A stretch of 64,000 bases of DNA from Rhodospirillales bacterium (GCA_020638365.1 JACKIQ010000005.1:1-64000); one strand, 5' to 3'; positions 24,773 to 33,381 are shown, counted from the first letter of the stretch. The notes: a model not told the origin generated them from the letters alone. Made by a program: numbers and translations.

Positions 24773-25853
24773 TGGCGCTCTCCTTGCTCATCGGCCCGGC
24801 CTGTATCCGGTAGAATGTGCCGCGCTCGCCCAGAGAGGCTTCCTGTACCCTGTATTGAAGACCGCCGAGAAGGGAACCGAACTTCTTCTGGAGTTTGGCC
24901 CATTCCGAAGACGTTCCAGCGCTCGAACGCACGCTGGCCAGCTGGACGTAATATGTACCCGGAAGGACGTTGACTTTTGCCGCGCCCGGAGCCATTCCTG
25001 CGGCAGGCTCGATAGAACTCGCCGCTCTGGCGGAATCGTCCTCAATCTTGGCTGCGCCAGAAGAGACAGACGCCTGAGCAACCTTGACGTTCTCGGACCT
25101 CTCGCTGACCGGAGGGACCGGAGCGGTAAGCTCGGCCTGACCGGGTTCATCGCTCACAGATTCAGTCCGGTCCTGCGAACTCGCGCTCTTGATCTGAACA
25201 CCCGTAATTTCGAGGGCAGACTTTTCCTGTGCACTTTCAACGCCTTTGGCCTGTTCCAGCGCATTCCTGACAAAATCACGCGTTTCCGGAGAGGTTCCCG
25301 CTTCGTGCAAGGGCATGGACTCCCCCCCCGCAGCCGCGCTCTGCTCCGGCTCCTCGATCTTCTGCAGAACGTCCGCAGGCCTGACCTGCACCGGGGGCAG
25401 CCCCAAATCCTCATCCGGTGAACGGTATTCAGCCTCCGCCATGGCCGACTGGATAGCCTCGTCCCGGCTCATCATGCCCTCGTCCGGTGATTCCAGGAGA
25501 TTTTCGATATCGTCCTTGCCGCCCTGTACCGGGGCTTCTCCAACGCGCGCAAGGATCGTGCTTTCCCGGTTGGGAATATCCAGCCCCTCGCGGTCTTCCG
25601 GTTCGGACTTAACAGGCCGCAGATCGGCCTTGACGATGGGAATCTCCCCGCGGCGCTTATCCGAAGACGGATAGGACGTCACGATCACGGTGGCGAAAAC
25701 CGCCCCGGTCAGCAAAAGCGCAAGCGTCATCGCCCCCGGCCCGAACCTGAAACGGCCCTCCGACTCGTCGGCGAACTGGCTCTCGCGGGGCCTCTTCGGG
25801 CTTTGCAGGTAATGATCGTATCCGTATTGCTGGAAATGATTGTCCTTGGTCAT
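24711..25853 (-). CDS. SPOR domain cell-envelope protein
   Basis: A 380-residue bitopic protein. A 50-residue basic cytoplasmic N-terminus precedes one membrane helix near residues 41-60 (GAMTLALLLTGAVFATVIVTS), then a long acidic low-complexity periplasmic linker. A C-terminal SPOR domain follows (YYVQLASVRSSAG, FYRIQAGPMSKESANEICGEI). SPOR domains bind denuded glycan strands at the division septum, so a septal role is likely. It lies between dgt (75 nt) and nagZ. argS, which often occupies the dgt-SPOR gap in related genomes, is absent here. Confidence 0.92.
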   Translation of the reverse strand: MTKDNHFQQYGYDHYLQSPKRPRESQFADESEGRFRFGPGAMTLALLLTGAVFATVIVTSYPSSDKRRGEIPIVKADLRPVKSEPEDREGLDIPNRESTILARVGEAPVQGGKDDIENLLESPDEGMMSRDEAIQSAMAEAEYRSPDEDLGLPPVQVRPADVLQKIEEPEQSAAAGGESMPLHEAGTSPETRDFVRNALEQAKGVESAQEKSALEITGVQIKSASSQDRTESVSDEPGQAELTAPVPPVSERSENVKVAQASVSSGAAKIEDDSARAASSIEPAAGMAPGAAKVNVLPGTYYVQLASVRSSAGTSSEWAKLQKKFGSLLGGLQYRVQEASLGERGTFYRIQAGPMSKESANEICGEIKAQSPNGCLVVKK

Positions 25854-25928
25854 AAAGTATACTCCGTCCGGGGGGCCATTGCGGCTGATAAAAGATGCAC
25901 GAATCGCTGCTGATGTGATGACGTATTA

Positions 25929-27134
25929 TTACCGCAAATCCCAGTAAAGGTCAAAGAGCCTTTCATGCTCCCGGATGGCATAACGGTCGGTCATCCCCGC
26001 GATATAATCTGCGACAATCCGGGCCTTTCCGGCCAGGTCGTCCTCCACGCCCCCCTCCCGAATCCGCGCCTGCCAGTTATCCGGCAACAGCAGATAATTT
26101 TTGTGGAAAGCTTCGAAGAGTTCGCTCACGATCCGCTCGACCTTCAGCCAGATCCGCCGCATCGTGTAATGGCGGTACATCCGTTCGTACAAAAACCCGC
26201 GCAGCTCGTCCACATGCTCCCGCATGTCATCGGAAAACGCCACCATCGGCTGCCCGGCCTTGCGCACATCGTCCGCCGATTGCGGCTTGAGCGCGGCCAG
26301 CCGTTTTTGTGTTTCCTGCAATACATCCTGGACCATAGCCCCGATCATTTCCCGCACCAGCTCCTGCACGAGATAGCGTTGCTCGATCCCCGGAGTGTCC
26401 GAACGGATCGAATTGATTAGCCCGCCGAGCAAAGAGAGGCCCTCAAGATCGGCGATCGTAAACAGCCCCGCCCGCAACCCGTCCTCGACATCATGGTTGT
26501 TATAGGCGATATCGTCCGAGAGCGCCGCGACCTGCGCCTCCAGAGAGGCATGCGTATCCAGCCCAAGATCGACCTGCGCCTGCAACTCGCGCACGGCGAT
26601 ATGCGGCTTGCCCGCCAAGGGCCCGTTATGCTTGACCACCCCCTCCAGCGTCTCCCAAGTGAGATTCAGCCCGTTCCATTTCGGATATTTCCGCTCAAGC
26701 GTCGTGAGCACGCGCAAGCTCTGGTCGTTATGATCGAACCCGCCATATGGCTCCATGCAGTTTCTTAAATACTCTTCCCCGATATGCGCAAACGGCGTGT
26801 GCCCCAGATCATGCGCCAGCGCAATCCCCTCGGCTAGGTCTTCATTCACCATCAACGCCCGCGCGATCGAGCGCGTGATCTGCGCGACTTCAAGCGTATG
26901 CGTCAGCCGCGTGCGGTAATGATCCCCCTCGTGATAGACGAACACCTGCGTTTTATATTTCAGGCGGCGGAACGCGCTGGAATGGATAATCCGGTCGCGG
27001 TCGCGCTGAAAGGCGGTGCGGTGGGTGCTCTCAGGCTCTTCGTGGATACGCCCCTGCGATTGATCGGGCCGGCACGCATAAGGCGCGAGGGGAAGAGCGC
27101 AGTAATTGTAAGCAGGCGATTCAGGGTGACTCAT
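25929..27134 (-). CDS. dgt: Deoxyguanosinetriphosphate triphosphohydrolase-like protein
   Basis: A 401-residue HD-superfamily dNTPase, hydrolysing dNTPs to nucleoside and triphosphate. It has FRRLKYKTQVF, the metal-binding RTRLTHTLEVAQI and AHDLGHTPFAHIGEEYL, and NNHDVEDGLRAGLF with the distal aspartate. It is full length for the bacterial dGTPase-like subfamily. The ATG at 27134 overlaps the stop of the inserted 137-residue membrane-protein gene by 14 nt. It is divergent, across two inserted genes, from the Fe-S carrier, as is common in the class. Confidence 0.94.
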   Translation of the reverse strand: MSHPESPAYNYCALPLAPYACRPDQSQGRIHEEPESTHRTAFQRDRDRIIHSSAFRRLKYKTQVFVYHEGDHYRTRLTHTLEVAQITRSIARALMVNEDLAEGIALAHDLGHTPFAHIGEEYLRNCMEPYGGFDHNDQSLRVLTTLERKYPKWNGLNLTWETLEGVVKHNGPLAGKPHIAVRELQAQVDLGLDTHASLEAQVAALSDDIAYNNHDVEDGLRAGLFTIADLEGLSLLGGLINSIRSDTPGIEQRYLVQELVREMIGAMVQDVLQETQKRLAALKPQSADDVRKAGQPMVAFSDDMREHVDELRGFLYERMYRHYTMRRIWLKVERIVSELFEAFHKNYLLLPDNWQARIREGGVEDDLAGKARIVADYIAGMTDRYAIREHERLFDLYWDLR

Positions 27135-27534
27135 AGTCCCAATATGTCCAAGTCGAAACGATATACCAAGTCCAATAAGGTACTAAATAGGCGGTAATCC
27201 AGAAAATTATGAGCGCCGTACCCTTGAAAAACCCTTTATAGCGGTATGAGCAATAAAAAAGACTCAACGGAACAGTGCAATAATAGAACAGCATGAAATC
27301 AAATGAAATCTTGCTGCCCGCCCCGCAACTCCGAAAATAAAAACCGGACAGAACGATCATCAAAGCCATAAACAAGAACTCTGTGCGAACGCTCGTATCC
27401 CAGAACTCTTCGGGAAAATCATCCGTATTCAGGTAAATATAGTAAACCGTTAAATTATAGGCCGTATACAGCAAGAACAAGGCCAGCATACAGTAAAGCA
27501 AAAACCGCTCATTTCTTGCGTTAAACACCCCCAT
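27121..27534 (-). CDS. Small AT-rich polytopic membrane protein
   Basis: A 137-residue protein dominated by four hydrophobic, Tyr/Phe-rich segments (FLLYCMLALFLLYTAYNLTVYYIYL; EFLFMALMIVLSGFYF; FMLFYYCTVPLSLFYC; ALIIFWITAYLVPYWTWYIV). No transporter signature is visible. Coding GC is low relative to dgt, with which it overlaps by 14 nt, and the 79-residue gene lies 25 nt upstream. The three are probably cotranscribed, with these two as later additions in front of dgt. Confidence 0.75.
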   Translation of the reverse strand: MGVFNARNERFLLYCMLALFLLYTAYNLTVYYIYLNTDDFPEEFWDTSVRTEFLFMALMIVLSGFYFRSCGAGSKISFDFMLFYYCTVPLSLFYCSYRYKGFFKGTALIIFWITAYLVPYWTWYIVSTWTYWDYESP

Positions 27535-27559
27535 AATCCTCTACCTCGGCATCAATTTT

Positions 27560-27799
27560 TTAATTTTCCCAAATTTCTTCCCATCCTTTTTGCCTATACC
27601 GTTTAACGGCTATGCCATGAGCAAAAAATGGATAAATAAGCCAAGCCAAACCCTTGCCAAGTAATATTAGAAAAATGGCAATGATTGCGTGTAACCACGC
27701 ATGCTTATAGAACAAATAAAATGGACCAAATAACAAACACCACAGAAATGCATTCTTTACATTTTCAATGCGTCCGTTGACTGGGTTTTTGAATTTCAT
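27560..27799 (-). CDS. Small membrane protein (LLFGPFY family)
   Basis: A 79-residue protein with one or two membrane segments. The arrangement NAFLWCLLFGPFYLFYKHAWLHAIIAI followed by WLIYPFFAHGIAVKRYRQKGW resembles a widespread small membrane-protein family related to DUF2628 in its Phe-Gly-Pro-Phe core. The role is unknown. It is the first gene of the minus-strand group that leads into dgt. AT-rich relative to neighbours. Confidence 0.7.
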   Translation of the reverse strand: MKFKNPVNGRIENVKNAFLWCLLFGPFYLFYKHAWLHAIIAIFLILLGKGLAWLIYPFFAHGIAVKRYRQKGWEEIWEN

Positions 27800-27855
27800 A
27801 GCTATCTATATTTTTGCCTGAGTCAAAATGGCTCTGCCCCGCCATCCGGTTCACC

Positions 27856-27885
27856 TTGCCCTCTGCAACATCAAAGCGTTATAAT
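27856..27885 (+). promoter_or_regulatory. Promoter of the Fe-S carrier gene
   Basis: TTGCCC (27856-27861) and TATAAT (27880-27885), with an 18-bp spacer. The consensus -10 box ends 8 nt before the ATG at 27893, so transcription would begin at or next to that codon. It overlaps the earlier in-frame ATG at 27884, which would therefore not be in the transcript. Confidence 0.55.
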
Positions 27886-27892
27886 GACAATC

Positions 27893-28213
27893 ATGACCCT
27901 AAACATCGATACCACCGCCGTAAAGCGCATAAACGAACTGCGCGCCCAGCAGGGCAAAGACGCCCTCAAACTCCGCATCACCGTGGAGGGCGGCGGCTGC
28001 TCCGGCTTTATGTATAAAATGGAGCTGACCGACGAAGCGGGCAAGGACGACACAATCTTCGCCGACTCCGTGGTGACGGACGCCATCTCCCTTCCCTTCC
28101 TCGACGGCTCGACTGTGCGGTTCGATAAAGGGCTGATCGGCTCCGAATTCAAAATCGACAATCCGAACGCCACGATGGGCTGCGGCTGCGGCACGTCGTT
28201 TTCGGTTGTTTAG
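27893..28213 (+). CDS. erpA: A-type iron-sulfur cluster carrier protein
   Basis: A 106-residue HesB/IscA/ErpA family protein that delivers Fe-S clusters to apo-enzymes. It holds the three cluster cysteines: one in EGGGCSGFMY and two in MGCGCGTSFSV. The family core is complete. The start is placed at 27893; ATG at 27884 adds three residues but lies inside the -10 box. No Shine-Dalgarno is visible for either. ErpA is the likely subtype from its position divergent from dgt and upstream of xth; the exact subtype is not certain. Confidence 0.9.
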   Translation: MTLNIDTTAVKRINELRAQQGKDALKLRITVEGGGCSGFMYKMELTDEAGKDDTIFADSVVTDAISLPFLDGSTVRFDKGLIGSEFKIDNPNATMGCGCGTSFSVV

Positions 28214-28217
28214 GGCC

Positions 28218-28700
28218 ATGAAAACGAAAAACATCCTTCTGGTTTCTCTTCTGGCAACAGCTCTGACCGCTTCTGTTACCGTTTACATGCACAGCAGAGA
28301 CGCCCAGACACGCATCCTTGACTCTTATGTAAATATTATTGCCTCTGAACTCTCAGAAGAAGATAAGTACGAACTGGCATCCATGTCCGAAGATGAGCTT
28401 ATAAGCCTTTATTTTAGCTTAGGAATGGATATTCGCAACAGATGGTTATGGAATAATCGGCAGACAATTTTATCTCTCTACCTCTATTGTCACGGCACCT
28501 TTGAGCCGGAGACCATGAGCGGCCTCTTCGTGCATCGCCTTTGGGAAAAGGTTTATGAAGACATGCCCCCTGAGAAGCAAAAGGAAGTTGATAAAAGAAG
28601 AAACAAAGCCCTAAGATATAAGCTTATGCGTCAGGAACTGGATAAATATTTGGGACCTGCCGAAAAAATTGATACTGAACAAACCCCTGACCATGAATAA
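28218..28700 (+). CDS. DUF6794-like exported or anchored protein
   Basis: A 160-residue protein with an N-terminal hydrophobic signal or anchor (NILLVSLLATALTASVTVYM). The rest has the arrangement of DUF6794-type proteins: LISLYFSLGMDIRNRWLW..., a short spacer, then a Gly-x-x-x-Pro-x-x-Met-Ser region (GTFEPETMSGLFVHRLWEKVYED) and a Lys-rich end. The family role is unknown. The ATG at 28218 is preferred over an upstream TTG at 28206. Its stop overlaps the next start by 8 nt (translational coupling). Confidence 0.65.
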   Translation: MKTKNILLVSLLATALTASVTVYMHSRDAQTRILDSYVNIIASELSEEDKYELASMSEDELISLYFSLGMDIRNRWLWNNRQTILSLYLYCHGTFEPETMSGLFVHRLWEKVYEDMPPEKQKEVDKRRNKALRYKLMRQELDKYLGPAEKIDTEQTPDHE

Positions 28701-29313
28701 AAACAGACCGCCCACAATCCTTCTCGCGCTTGTTCTGCCTGTCTTATTCCTTACAGGCTGCGCGACCAACTATTACGTCAACGAGGACTATTACACCCAA
28801 CCGAAGAACTACGAAAAAATCACCGTCTACGTAACCAACCCGGACCACGAAGCCTACGAGGTCCTGAAAAAATCGGAGATTTACTATCTGACGGAGGACA
28901 GCGCCTGCCCGAACAAACTGACGCTAACAGAATACGAAGTTTGGAAGGGTGGGTGTGGGATGCCCTACCTAGGCACAGCTATGACTTTAGGACTCTTGCC
29001 CGGTGGAGCGCCCGGCATGGCCGATTTGACATACATTTTAGAATCAAATGGAACTTCCCGCCTTTACGGGCACGATATGTTTTACCGCGACCGCGTATCG
29101 CTATGGGAAACAGCCCTCTATCCTTTCTACCATTCGGAAAAAGCTGCTCAAGCCAGAGCCTTGGCACTCTCAACCCGGCAACCTTGCGAAAACTATTCTT
29201 GCCGACAAAAATCTCAGGTTGAAAAAGTTTATCGTTTCAGCAGTCAAGATTATGACTTTGAACCCATAGTCACTGAAGAACAAGACACCTCAGAAACTCA
29301 AACCCTTCCGTAA
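28693..29313 (+). CDS. Lipoprotein of unknown function
   Basis: A 206-residue protein with a lipoprotein signal peptide and lipobox LTGC near residue 23. The mature sequence starts CATNYYVNEDYYTQP and has four further cysteines (two in CPNKLTL/GGCGMP, two in PCENYSCRQ). A Gly-rich stretch, AMTLGLLPGGAPG, sits mid-protein. No known domain. Its ATG lies inside the 3' end of the DUF6794-like gene, and its last 24 nt overlap the convergent GNAT gene. Confidence 0.75.
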   Translation: MNKNRPPTILLALVLPVLFLTGCATNYYVNEDYYTQPKNYEKITVYVTNPDHEAYEVLKKSEIYYLTEDSACPNKLTLTEYEVWKGGCGMPYLGTAMTLGLLPGGAPGMADLTYILESNGTSRLYGHDMFYRDRVSLWETALYPFYHSEKAAQARALALSTRQPCENYSCRQKSQVEKVYRFSSQDYDFEPIVTEEQDTSETQTLP

Positions 29314-29802
29314 CACCACCCGCTCGCACGTCACGCCGCCCAGTTCCGCGCTGTAGCGTTCGATCTCCGTAAACCCCGCGCGGGCCAGCACCGCCAGCAT
29401 CGCCGTGTTCTCCGCCCGGCAGCGCACGATCGCCCCCGTAAACCCCTGCGCTGCCGCCATCGCACAAAACGCGTTCACCATGAACACCCCCAGCCCGCGC
29501 CCGCGCGCCTCTTCGGTCACCGCCACAAGCGAGATATAGAAATGCCCCGGATAATCGCGCCCCAGATCCCGCGCGAGAAAACTGCGCTCATAAGGCCCGC
29601 CGCAGCAAATTCCGCTCAGAGCGCCCTCATCTTCAACTCCGGCAAAAATAGAGCCTTCGGCGATCCGCTCCCGGAAATAGGTTAAAGCGCTCTCCATCGT
29701 CCAGTTTTCGCCCTTCTCCGGCGCGTTGAAACATGTGCAATACAGCGCCGCGATGCGCTCCAAAGATTGTTTATCAGGCAATATTTCCTTAAAATTAAGC
29801 AT
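29290..29802 (-). CDS. GNAT family N-acetyltransferase
   Basis: A 170-residue acetyl-CoA-dependent transferase. The GNAT acetyl-CoA-binding motif appears as VAVTEEARGRGLGVFMVNAF (R/Q-x-x-G-x-G/A at ARGRGLG), preceded by the beta4 strand FYISLVAV. The C-terminal motif B contains NTAMLAVLARAGFTEIERY. The substrate is not inferable. The ATG at 29802 is followed by a hydrophilic N-terminus. It is single-gene and convergent with the upstream lipoprotein, overlapping it by 24 nt. Confidence 0.9.
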   Translation of the reverse strand: MLNFKEILPDKQSLERIAALYCTCFNAPEKGENWTMESALTYFRERIAEGSIFAGVEDEGALSGICCGGPYERSFLARDLGRDYPGHFYISLVAVTEEARGRGLGVFMVNAFCAMAAAQGFTGAIVRCRAENTAMLAVLARAGFTEIERYSAELGGVTCERVVLRKGLSF

Positions 29803-29877
29803 GATAGGCTATTTTTATACGGGCGGAGGCTCACGAAGCAACACCGGAGAGAATTTATATTTTAAAGGTTTGAAATA

Positions 29878-30279
29878 ATGGCATTTATCCGTGTCGTAGA
29901 CCTGAATCCCAAGCGGGCGAAGCTGAGACTCACAGTCAAGCTTCTGGCGATCTTTTCGCCGATGGTCACGCTAGTCCTGCTGCTGTTCCACCCGGTTCCG
30001 CAACTCTCCGCGCGGTCCCTCTGGCTTTACCCGCTGACCTTCATCGTCCGCTGGATTTACGTCATGTGCGGCCCCACCCTCTGGGGCCAATACCTCTATA
30101 AAAAGCTCGATCCCTATATCGCCGGCCCGCCCATCGCGATTGCCGGCCTCGCGCTCCTCCTGTGGATCGTGATCTACTTCAAGAACAGGATGGAGCCGCA
30201 GACCGTTTTCCTTCCCGTCCTGCTCTGGCTGGTCTCCGGCGGCTGGACGGTCTGGCTGCTCATGGCCCTCGGGAAATAA
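29878..30279 (+). CDS. Conserved-looking membrane protein
   Basis: A 133-residue inner-membrane protein with three to four helices (LAIFSPMVTLVLLLFHPVP; LWLYPLTFIVRWIYVMCGPT; PPIAIAGLALLLWIVIYF; FLPVLLWLVSGGWTVWLLMAL). The N-terminus is basic (RVVDLNPKRAKLRLTVKL), consistent with positive-inside orientation. No family recognised. Base composition matches the core genome. It is divergent from the GNAT gene and convergent with the 84-residue gene. Confidence 0.75.
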   Translation: MAFIRVVDLNPKRAKLRLTVKLLAIFSPMVTLVLLLFHPVPQLSARSLWLYPLTFIVRWIYVMCGPTLWGQYLYKKLDPYIAGPPIAIAGLALLLWIVIYFKNRMEPQTVFLPVLLWLVSGGWTVWLLMALGK

Positions 30280-30303
30280 CCCCGGAAACGGGACTTCACT
30301 AAA

Positions 30304-30558
30304 TTATTCAAATTTATCCAGCGTTCTTTCAGCCTTGTGAAGGGCTTTTTCACAATCCCGAATGAATACGTTCTTAACCCACTTCCTGTGGGGCGGCATC
30401 ACCCGCCCATCCTTCATCTTCGGGACAAACCAAGCTTGAAACCCGTGCCATTCCGCATGCGCACCAGTTTCCAAAAACTCCTGAGCTTTTGTCAGTGCAT
30501 CTTCGAGACGCTTGATACGCTCCAATATCGCTTTCTTTTGGGGGTTAACAGTCATCAT
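30304..30558 (-). CDS. Small hypothetical protein
   Basis: An 84-residue charged, helical protein. Heptad-like ILERIKRLEDALTKAQEFLE is followed by HGFQAWFVPKMKDGRVMPP and a second helix EKALHKAERTLDKFE. GAGGAGG immediately precedes two consecutive ATG codons (30558 and 30555), a strong ribosome-binding site that supports a real gene. No function can be assigned. Confidence 0.65.
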   Translation of the reverse strand: MMTVNPQKKAILERIKRLEDALTKAQEFLETGAHAEWHGFQAWFVPKMKDGRVMPPHRKWVKNVFIRDCEKALHKAERTLDKFE

Positions 30559-30674
30559 CGCCTCCTCTTACAACCATACTAACAGGTTAATCCTCATATC
30601 GCTCAAAAATTAACACAGGATACGGGGAAAGATAATCGCCTTGCCCTCTTTCGTAAGGGTGCTATCCTGCGCGC

Positions 30675-31451
30675 ATGAAGATCGTGACATGGAACATCAA
30701 CTCCATCAACGTGCGCCTCGAACACGTCAAGCGCTACCTGCGCGAGTCCGCCCCGGACGTTCTGCTCCTGCAGGAACTCAAAACCGAAAAATTCCCCGCG
30801 CAGGATTTTGAAAACCTGGCTTATCACGCCGCCGCGCTGGGCCAAAAAGCCTATAACGGCGTGGCGGTCCTCTCCAAAACGCCCATAGAAGTAATCGCAA
30901 ACCGCCTCCCAGGTGATGAAAGCGATGCACAGGCCCGTTATCTGGAAGTTGAAACGGGCAGCCTGCGCGTCATCAACATTTACGCTCCCAACGGCAACCC
31001 CGCCCCCGGCGAAAAATTCGAATACAAGCTGAAATGGATGAAGCGCCTGACCGAGCGCCTGCACGAGCTTCTCGCTAAAGATATCTCATTCGTCATCGGC
31101 GGCGATTTCAACATCATCCCCGAAGAAAGGGACTGCAAGGACCCCAAAGCCTGGAAAGACGACGCCTTGTTCCGTATTGAATCAAGAAAGGCCCTGCGCA
31201 CGCTGGAGAACATGGGCCTGTACGACGCGTTTCGCATCTTCGACACCCGCCCCGGACAATACACATTCTGGGACTATCAGGCCGGAGCGTGGCAGAAGGA
31301 CAACGGAATCCGCATCGACCATTTCCTGCTCTCCCCCGCTATGGCGGACCGCATGAAATCCTGCGTCATCAACCGCGACCCGCGCGGCTGGGACAAACCG
31401 TCCGACCATACCTGCGTCGAGCTGACTTTAAATCTGAACAATAAGAATTAA
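30675..31451 (+). CDS. xth: Exodeoxyribonuclease III
   Basis: A 258-residue AP endonuclease / 3'-5' exonuclease of base-excision repair. It shows the endonuclease-exonuclease-phosphatase fold motifs: TWNINSINVRLEH, LLQELKTEKFP (metal Glu), YNGVAVLSKTP, GGDFNIIPEERDC (catalytic Asp/Asn), YTFWDYQAG, IRIDHFLLSP and SDHTCVELT (catalytic His). It is full length. The lipoprotein gene starts 4 nt downstream, forming a probable bicistron. Confidence 0.96.
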   Translation: MKIVTWNINSINVRLEHVKRYLRESAPDVLLLQELKTEKFPAQDFENLAYHAAALGQKAYNGVAVLSKTPIEVIANRLPGDESDAQARYLEVETGSLRVINIYAPNGNPAPGEKFEYKLKWMKRLTERLHELLAKDISFVIGGDFNIIPEERDCKDPKAWKDDALFRIESRKALRTLENMGLYDAFRIFDTRPGQYTFWDYQAGAWQKDNGIRIDHFLLSPAMADRMKSCVINRDPRGWDKPSDHTCVELTLNLNNKN

Positions 31452-31455
31452 TGGC

Positions 31456-32091
31456 ATGAAAAAAAACATATTTTATAAGATTGCAGCCTTCATATCACTA
31501 GCGCTCCTTCCCGCCTGCGCCAGCCTTCCGGAAAAACCGCCGCAGGATTTTTACAAGTCAAACAAGATAGAAGCGCCTCACGGCAACGCCTTCACCTTCT
31601 GCTCGCAATACGGCTGTAAACGCCTGACCCCCTTGTCGATCTCGAATGACGAATGGGCGGATATTTCTAATGTTTACGGACCGTTAGCGCAGAATGCTCA
31701 GCAGGAACGCGAAAAAATATCGCGCACCATCGCCCGCTTTGAACAGATCATCGGCGCCCGCACGGGCACGGATATTGATATCGCCGGAACCTTCCGCAAG
31801 ATCGGCAAGGGCCAGCTTGACTGCGTCGACGAAAGTACCAACACGACATCCTACCTTATGCTGCTTGAGCAAAACGGCTTTCTGCGTTTTCATCGTGTCG
31901 GCGCCCCCGACACGCGCTTCCCGATCGTTCATTCCGGACGCTGGCCGCATCAGACCGCCGTTATTATAGAAAAAGAAAACGGAAAGCGTTACGTCGTTGA
32001 CTCATGGTTTTACGATAATGGCCACCCGGCCGTGGTCCTGCCAATCAAAACATGGAAAGAGGGCTGGAAACCGGACGGAAATTTCCGCTAG
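31456..32091 (+). CDS. Lipoprotein with Cys-His-Asp triad pattern
   Basis: A 211-residue lipoprotein: signal peptide with lipobox LPAC (cysteine near residue 22), then a folded domain. Three residues occur in papain/transglutaminase order: Cys123 in QLDCVDESTN, His165 in WPHQTAVI and Asp182 in YVVDSWFYDNG. The C-D-E / H / D-x-W-x-x-x-N-G layout recalls bacterial transglutaminase-like cysteine peptidases, though overall family membership is not proven. It would be anchored to the envelope with the domain in the periplasm. It is cotranscribed with xth (4-nt gap) and followed at 9 nt by the MgtC/DUF4010 gene. Confidence 0.8.
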   Translation: MKKNIFYKIAAFISLALLPACASLPEKPPQDFYKSNKIEAPHGNAFTFCSQYGCKRLTPLSISNDEWADISNVYGPLAQNAQQEREKISRTIARFEQIIGARTGTDIDIAGTFRKIGKGQLDCVDESTNTTSYLMLLEQNGFLRFHRVGAPDTRFPIVHSGRWPHQTAVIIEKENGKRYVVDSWFYDNGHPAVVLPIKTWKEGWKPDGNFR

Positions 32092-32100
32092 ATAGAGTCC

Positions 32101-33381
32101 ATGTTCACCCTAGACCTCAATGTCGCCCAGAATTTCCTGATCGCCCTGCTGATCGGCGCTTTGATCGGCATTGAACGCGAAAAAAGCCATGCGACCGACA
32201 AGGAGGCCAGCTTTGCCGGACTGCGAACCTTCATCCTTTTCTCAATGACAGGAGCAATCTCCGCATGGATATCCATGAACATGCAATCCCCATGGGTCTT
32301 TATAGCCGCCCTGCTGGGAATCTGCGGGATTGTCATAGCCGGATACATTCAGGAAAACAGGATAAACCCCAATTCGACCGGCCTGACGACCGAGATAGCC
32401 GCGCTGACGGTCACGCTTCTGGGCGGCGCTTGCGTTTTCGGACACGCGGCTCTGGCGGTCCCTCTCGCGATTGCGACCTCTGCGGTTCTGGCCTTCAAGC
32501 AACCCCTGCATGAACTGGTCGGTCGTCTGGACAGGGACGACATCTACGCCGGCCTCAAGCTCCTGATCGCCACCTTTATCATCCTGCCATTTCTGCCCGA
32601 CCACCCGGTCGATCCGTGGAACGCCCTCAACCCTTTCAAGCTCTGGCTACTGGTCATATTCATATCCGGCATCTCGCTGGTCGGCTATATCGCAGTCTCG
32701 TGGCTCGGAACGGCCCGCGGATTGCTGCTCACGTCCTTGGCCGGCGGGCTGGTCTCCTCCACGGCCGTGACCCTGAACTTCGCTCAGCAAAGCGGGACGG
32801 AAAAGAAAAAACAGACATTAAGCATCATGACTGCAGGCATACTGCTCTCATGGGTCATAATGTTCCTGCGGGTCATCGTGGAAGTCAGTGTCGTCAGCCC
32901 CGGCCTCCTGCCGCGTATGGCCGCTCCCTTCGCTCTGATGTCTCTCGCCTCGGGCGCTTTTGTTCTCTTCTTCTATTGGCAAAGCCTCCGTCAGAAACCG
33001 CCAAAAACGGAGCCTACAGCGGAGATTCCAGTCAAAAACCCCTTCAGCCTGACCGCCGCCATAAAATTCGGCGCCTTTTTCGCGCTAATCCTTCTGGTCG
33101 TCCGACTGACGCAGATTTATCTGCATGCGGCAGGCTTATACCTTGTGGCCGTTCTCGTCGGCCTCACGGATGTGGACGCCATAACTCTGTCCATGGCGGA
33201 ACTGGCGAATAACGGTGGAAACCCGGTCACGGCTTCAAACGCGATTGTTATCGCATCAATGAGCAATACGGTTGTCAAAGGAGCCATCGTGGTTGCGCTG
33301 GGAGACAAATCCATGCGCAAACAGATGGTCTTTGCGACCGGGGTCATTGTGTTAACGGGCTTAGGTGCATTGTTTGTCTAG
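32101..33381 (+). CDS. MgtC/SapB-DUF4010 family membrane protein
   Basis: A 426-residue polytopic protein. The N-terminal MgtC/SapB-like region begins NFLIALLIGALIGIEREKSH with the family's GxxIGIERE motif, GLRTFILFSMTGAISAWI, and GLTTEIAALTVTLLGGA. The C-terminal DUF4010 region has GISLVGYIAVSWLGTARGLLLTSLAGGLVSSTAVTLNFAQQ and GLTDVDAITLSMAELA. About twelve membrane segments. Members are putative transporters or regulators; the substrate is unknown. Confidence 0.9.
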   Translation: MFTLDLNVAQNFLIALLIGALIGIEREKSHATDKEASFAGLRTFILFSMTGAISAWISMNMQSPWVFIAALLGICGIVIAGYIQENRINPNSTGLTTEIAALTVTLLGGACVFGHAALAVPLAIATSAVLAFKQPLHELVGRLDRDDIYAGLKLLIATFIILPFLPDHPVDPWNALNPFKLWLLVIFISGISLVGYIAVSWLGTARGLLLTSLAGGLVSSTAVTLNFAQQSGTEKKKQTLSIMTAGILLSWVIMFLRVIVEVSVVSPGLLPRMAAPFALMSLASGAFVLFFYWQSLRQKPPKTEPTAEIPVKNPFSLTAAIKFGAFFALILLVVRLTQIYLHAAGLYLVAVLVGLTDVDAITLSMAELANNGGNPVTASNAIVIASMSNTVVKGAIVVALGDKSMRKQMVFATGVIVLTGLGALFV

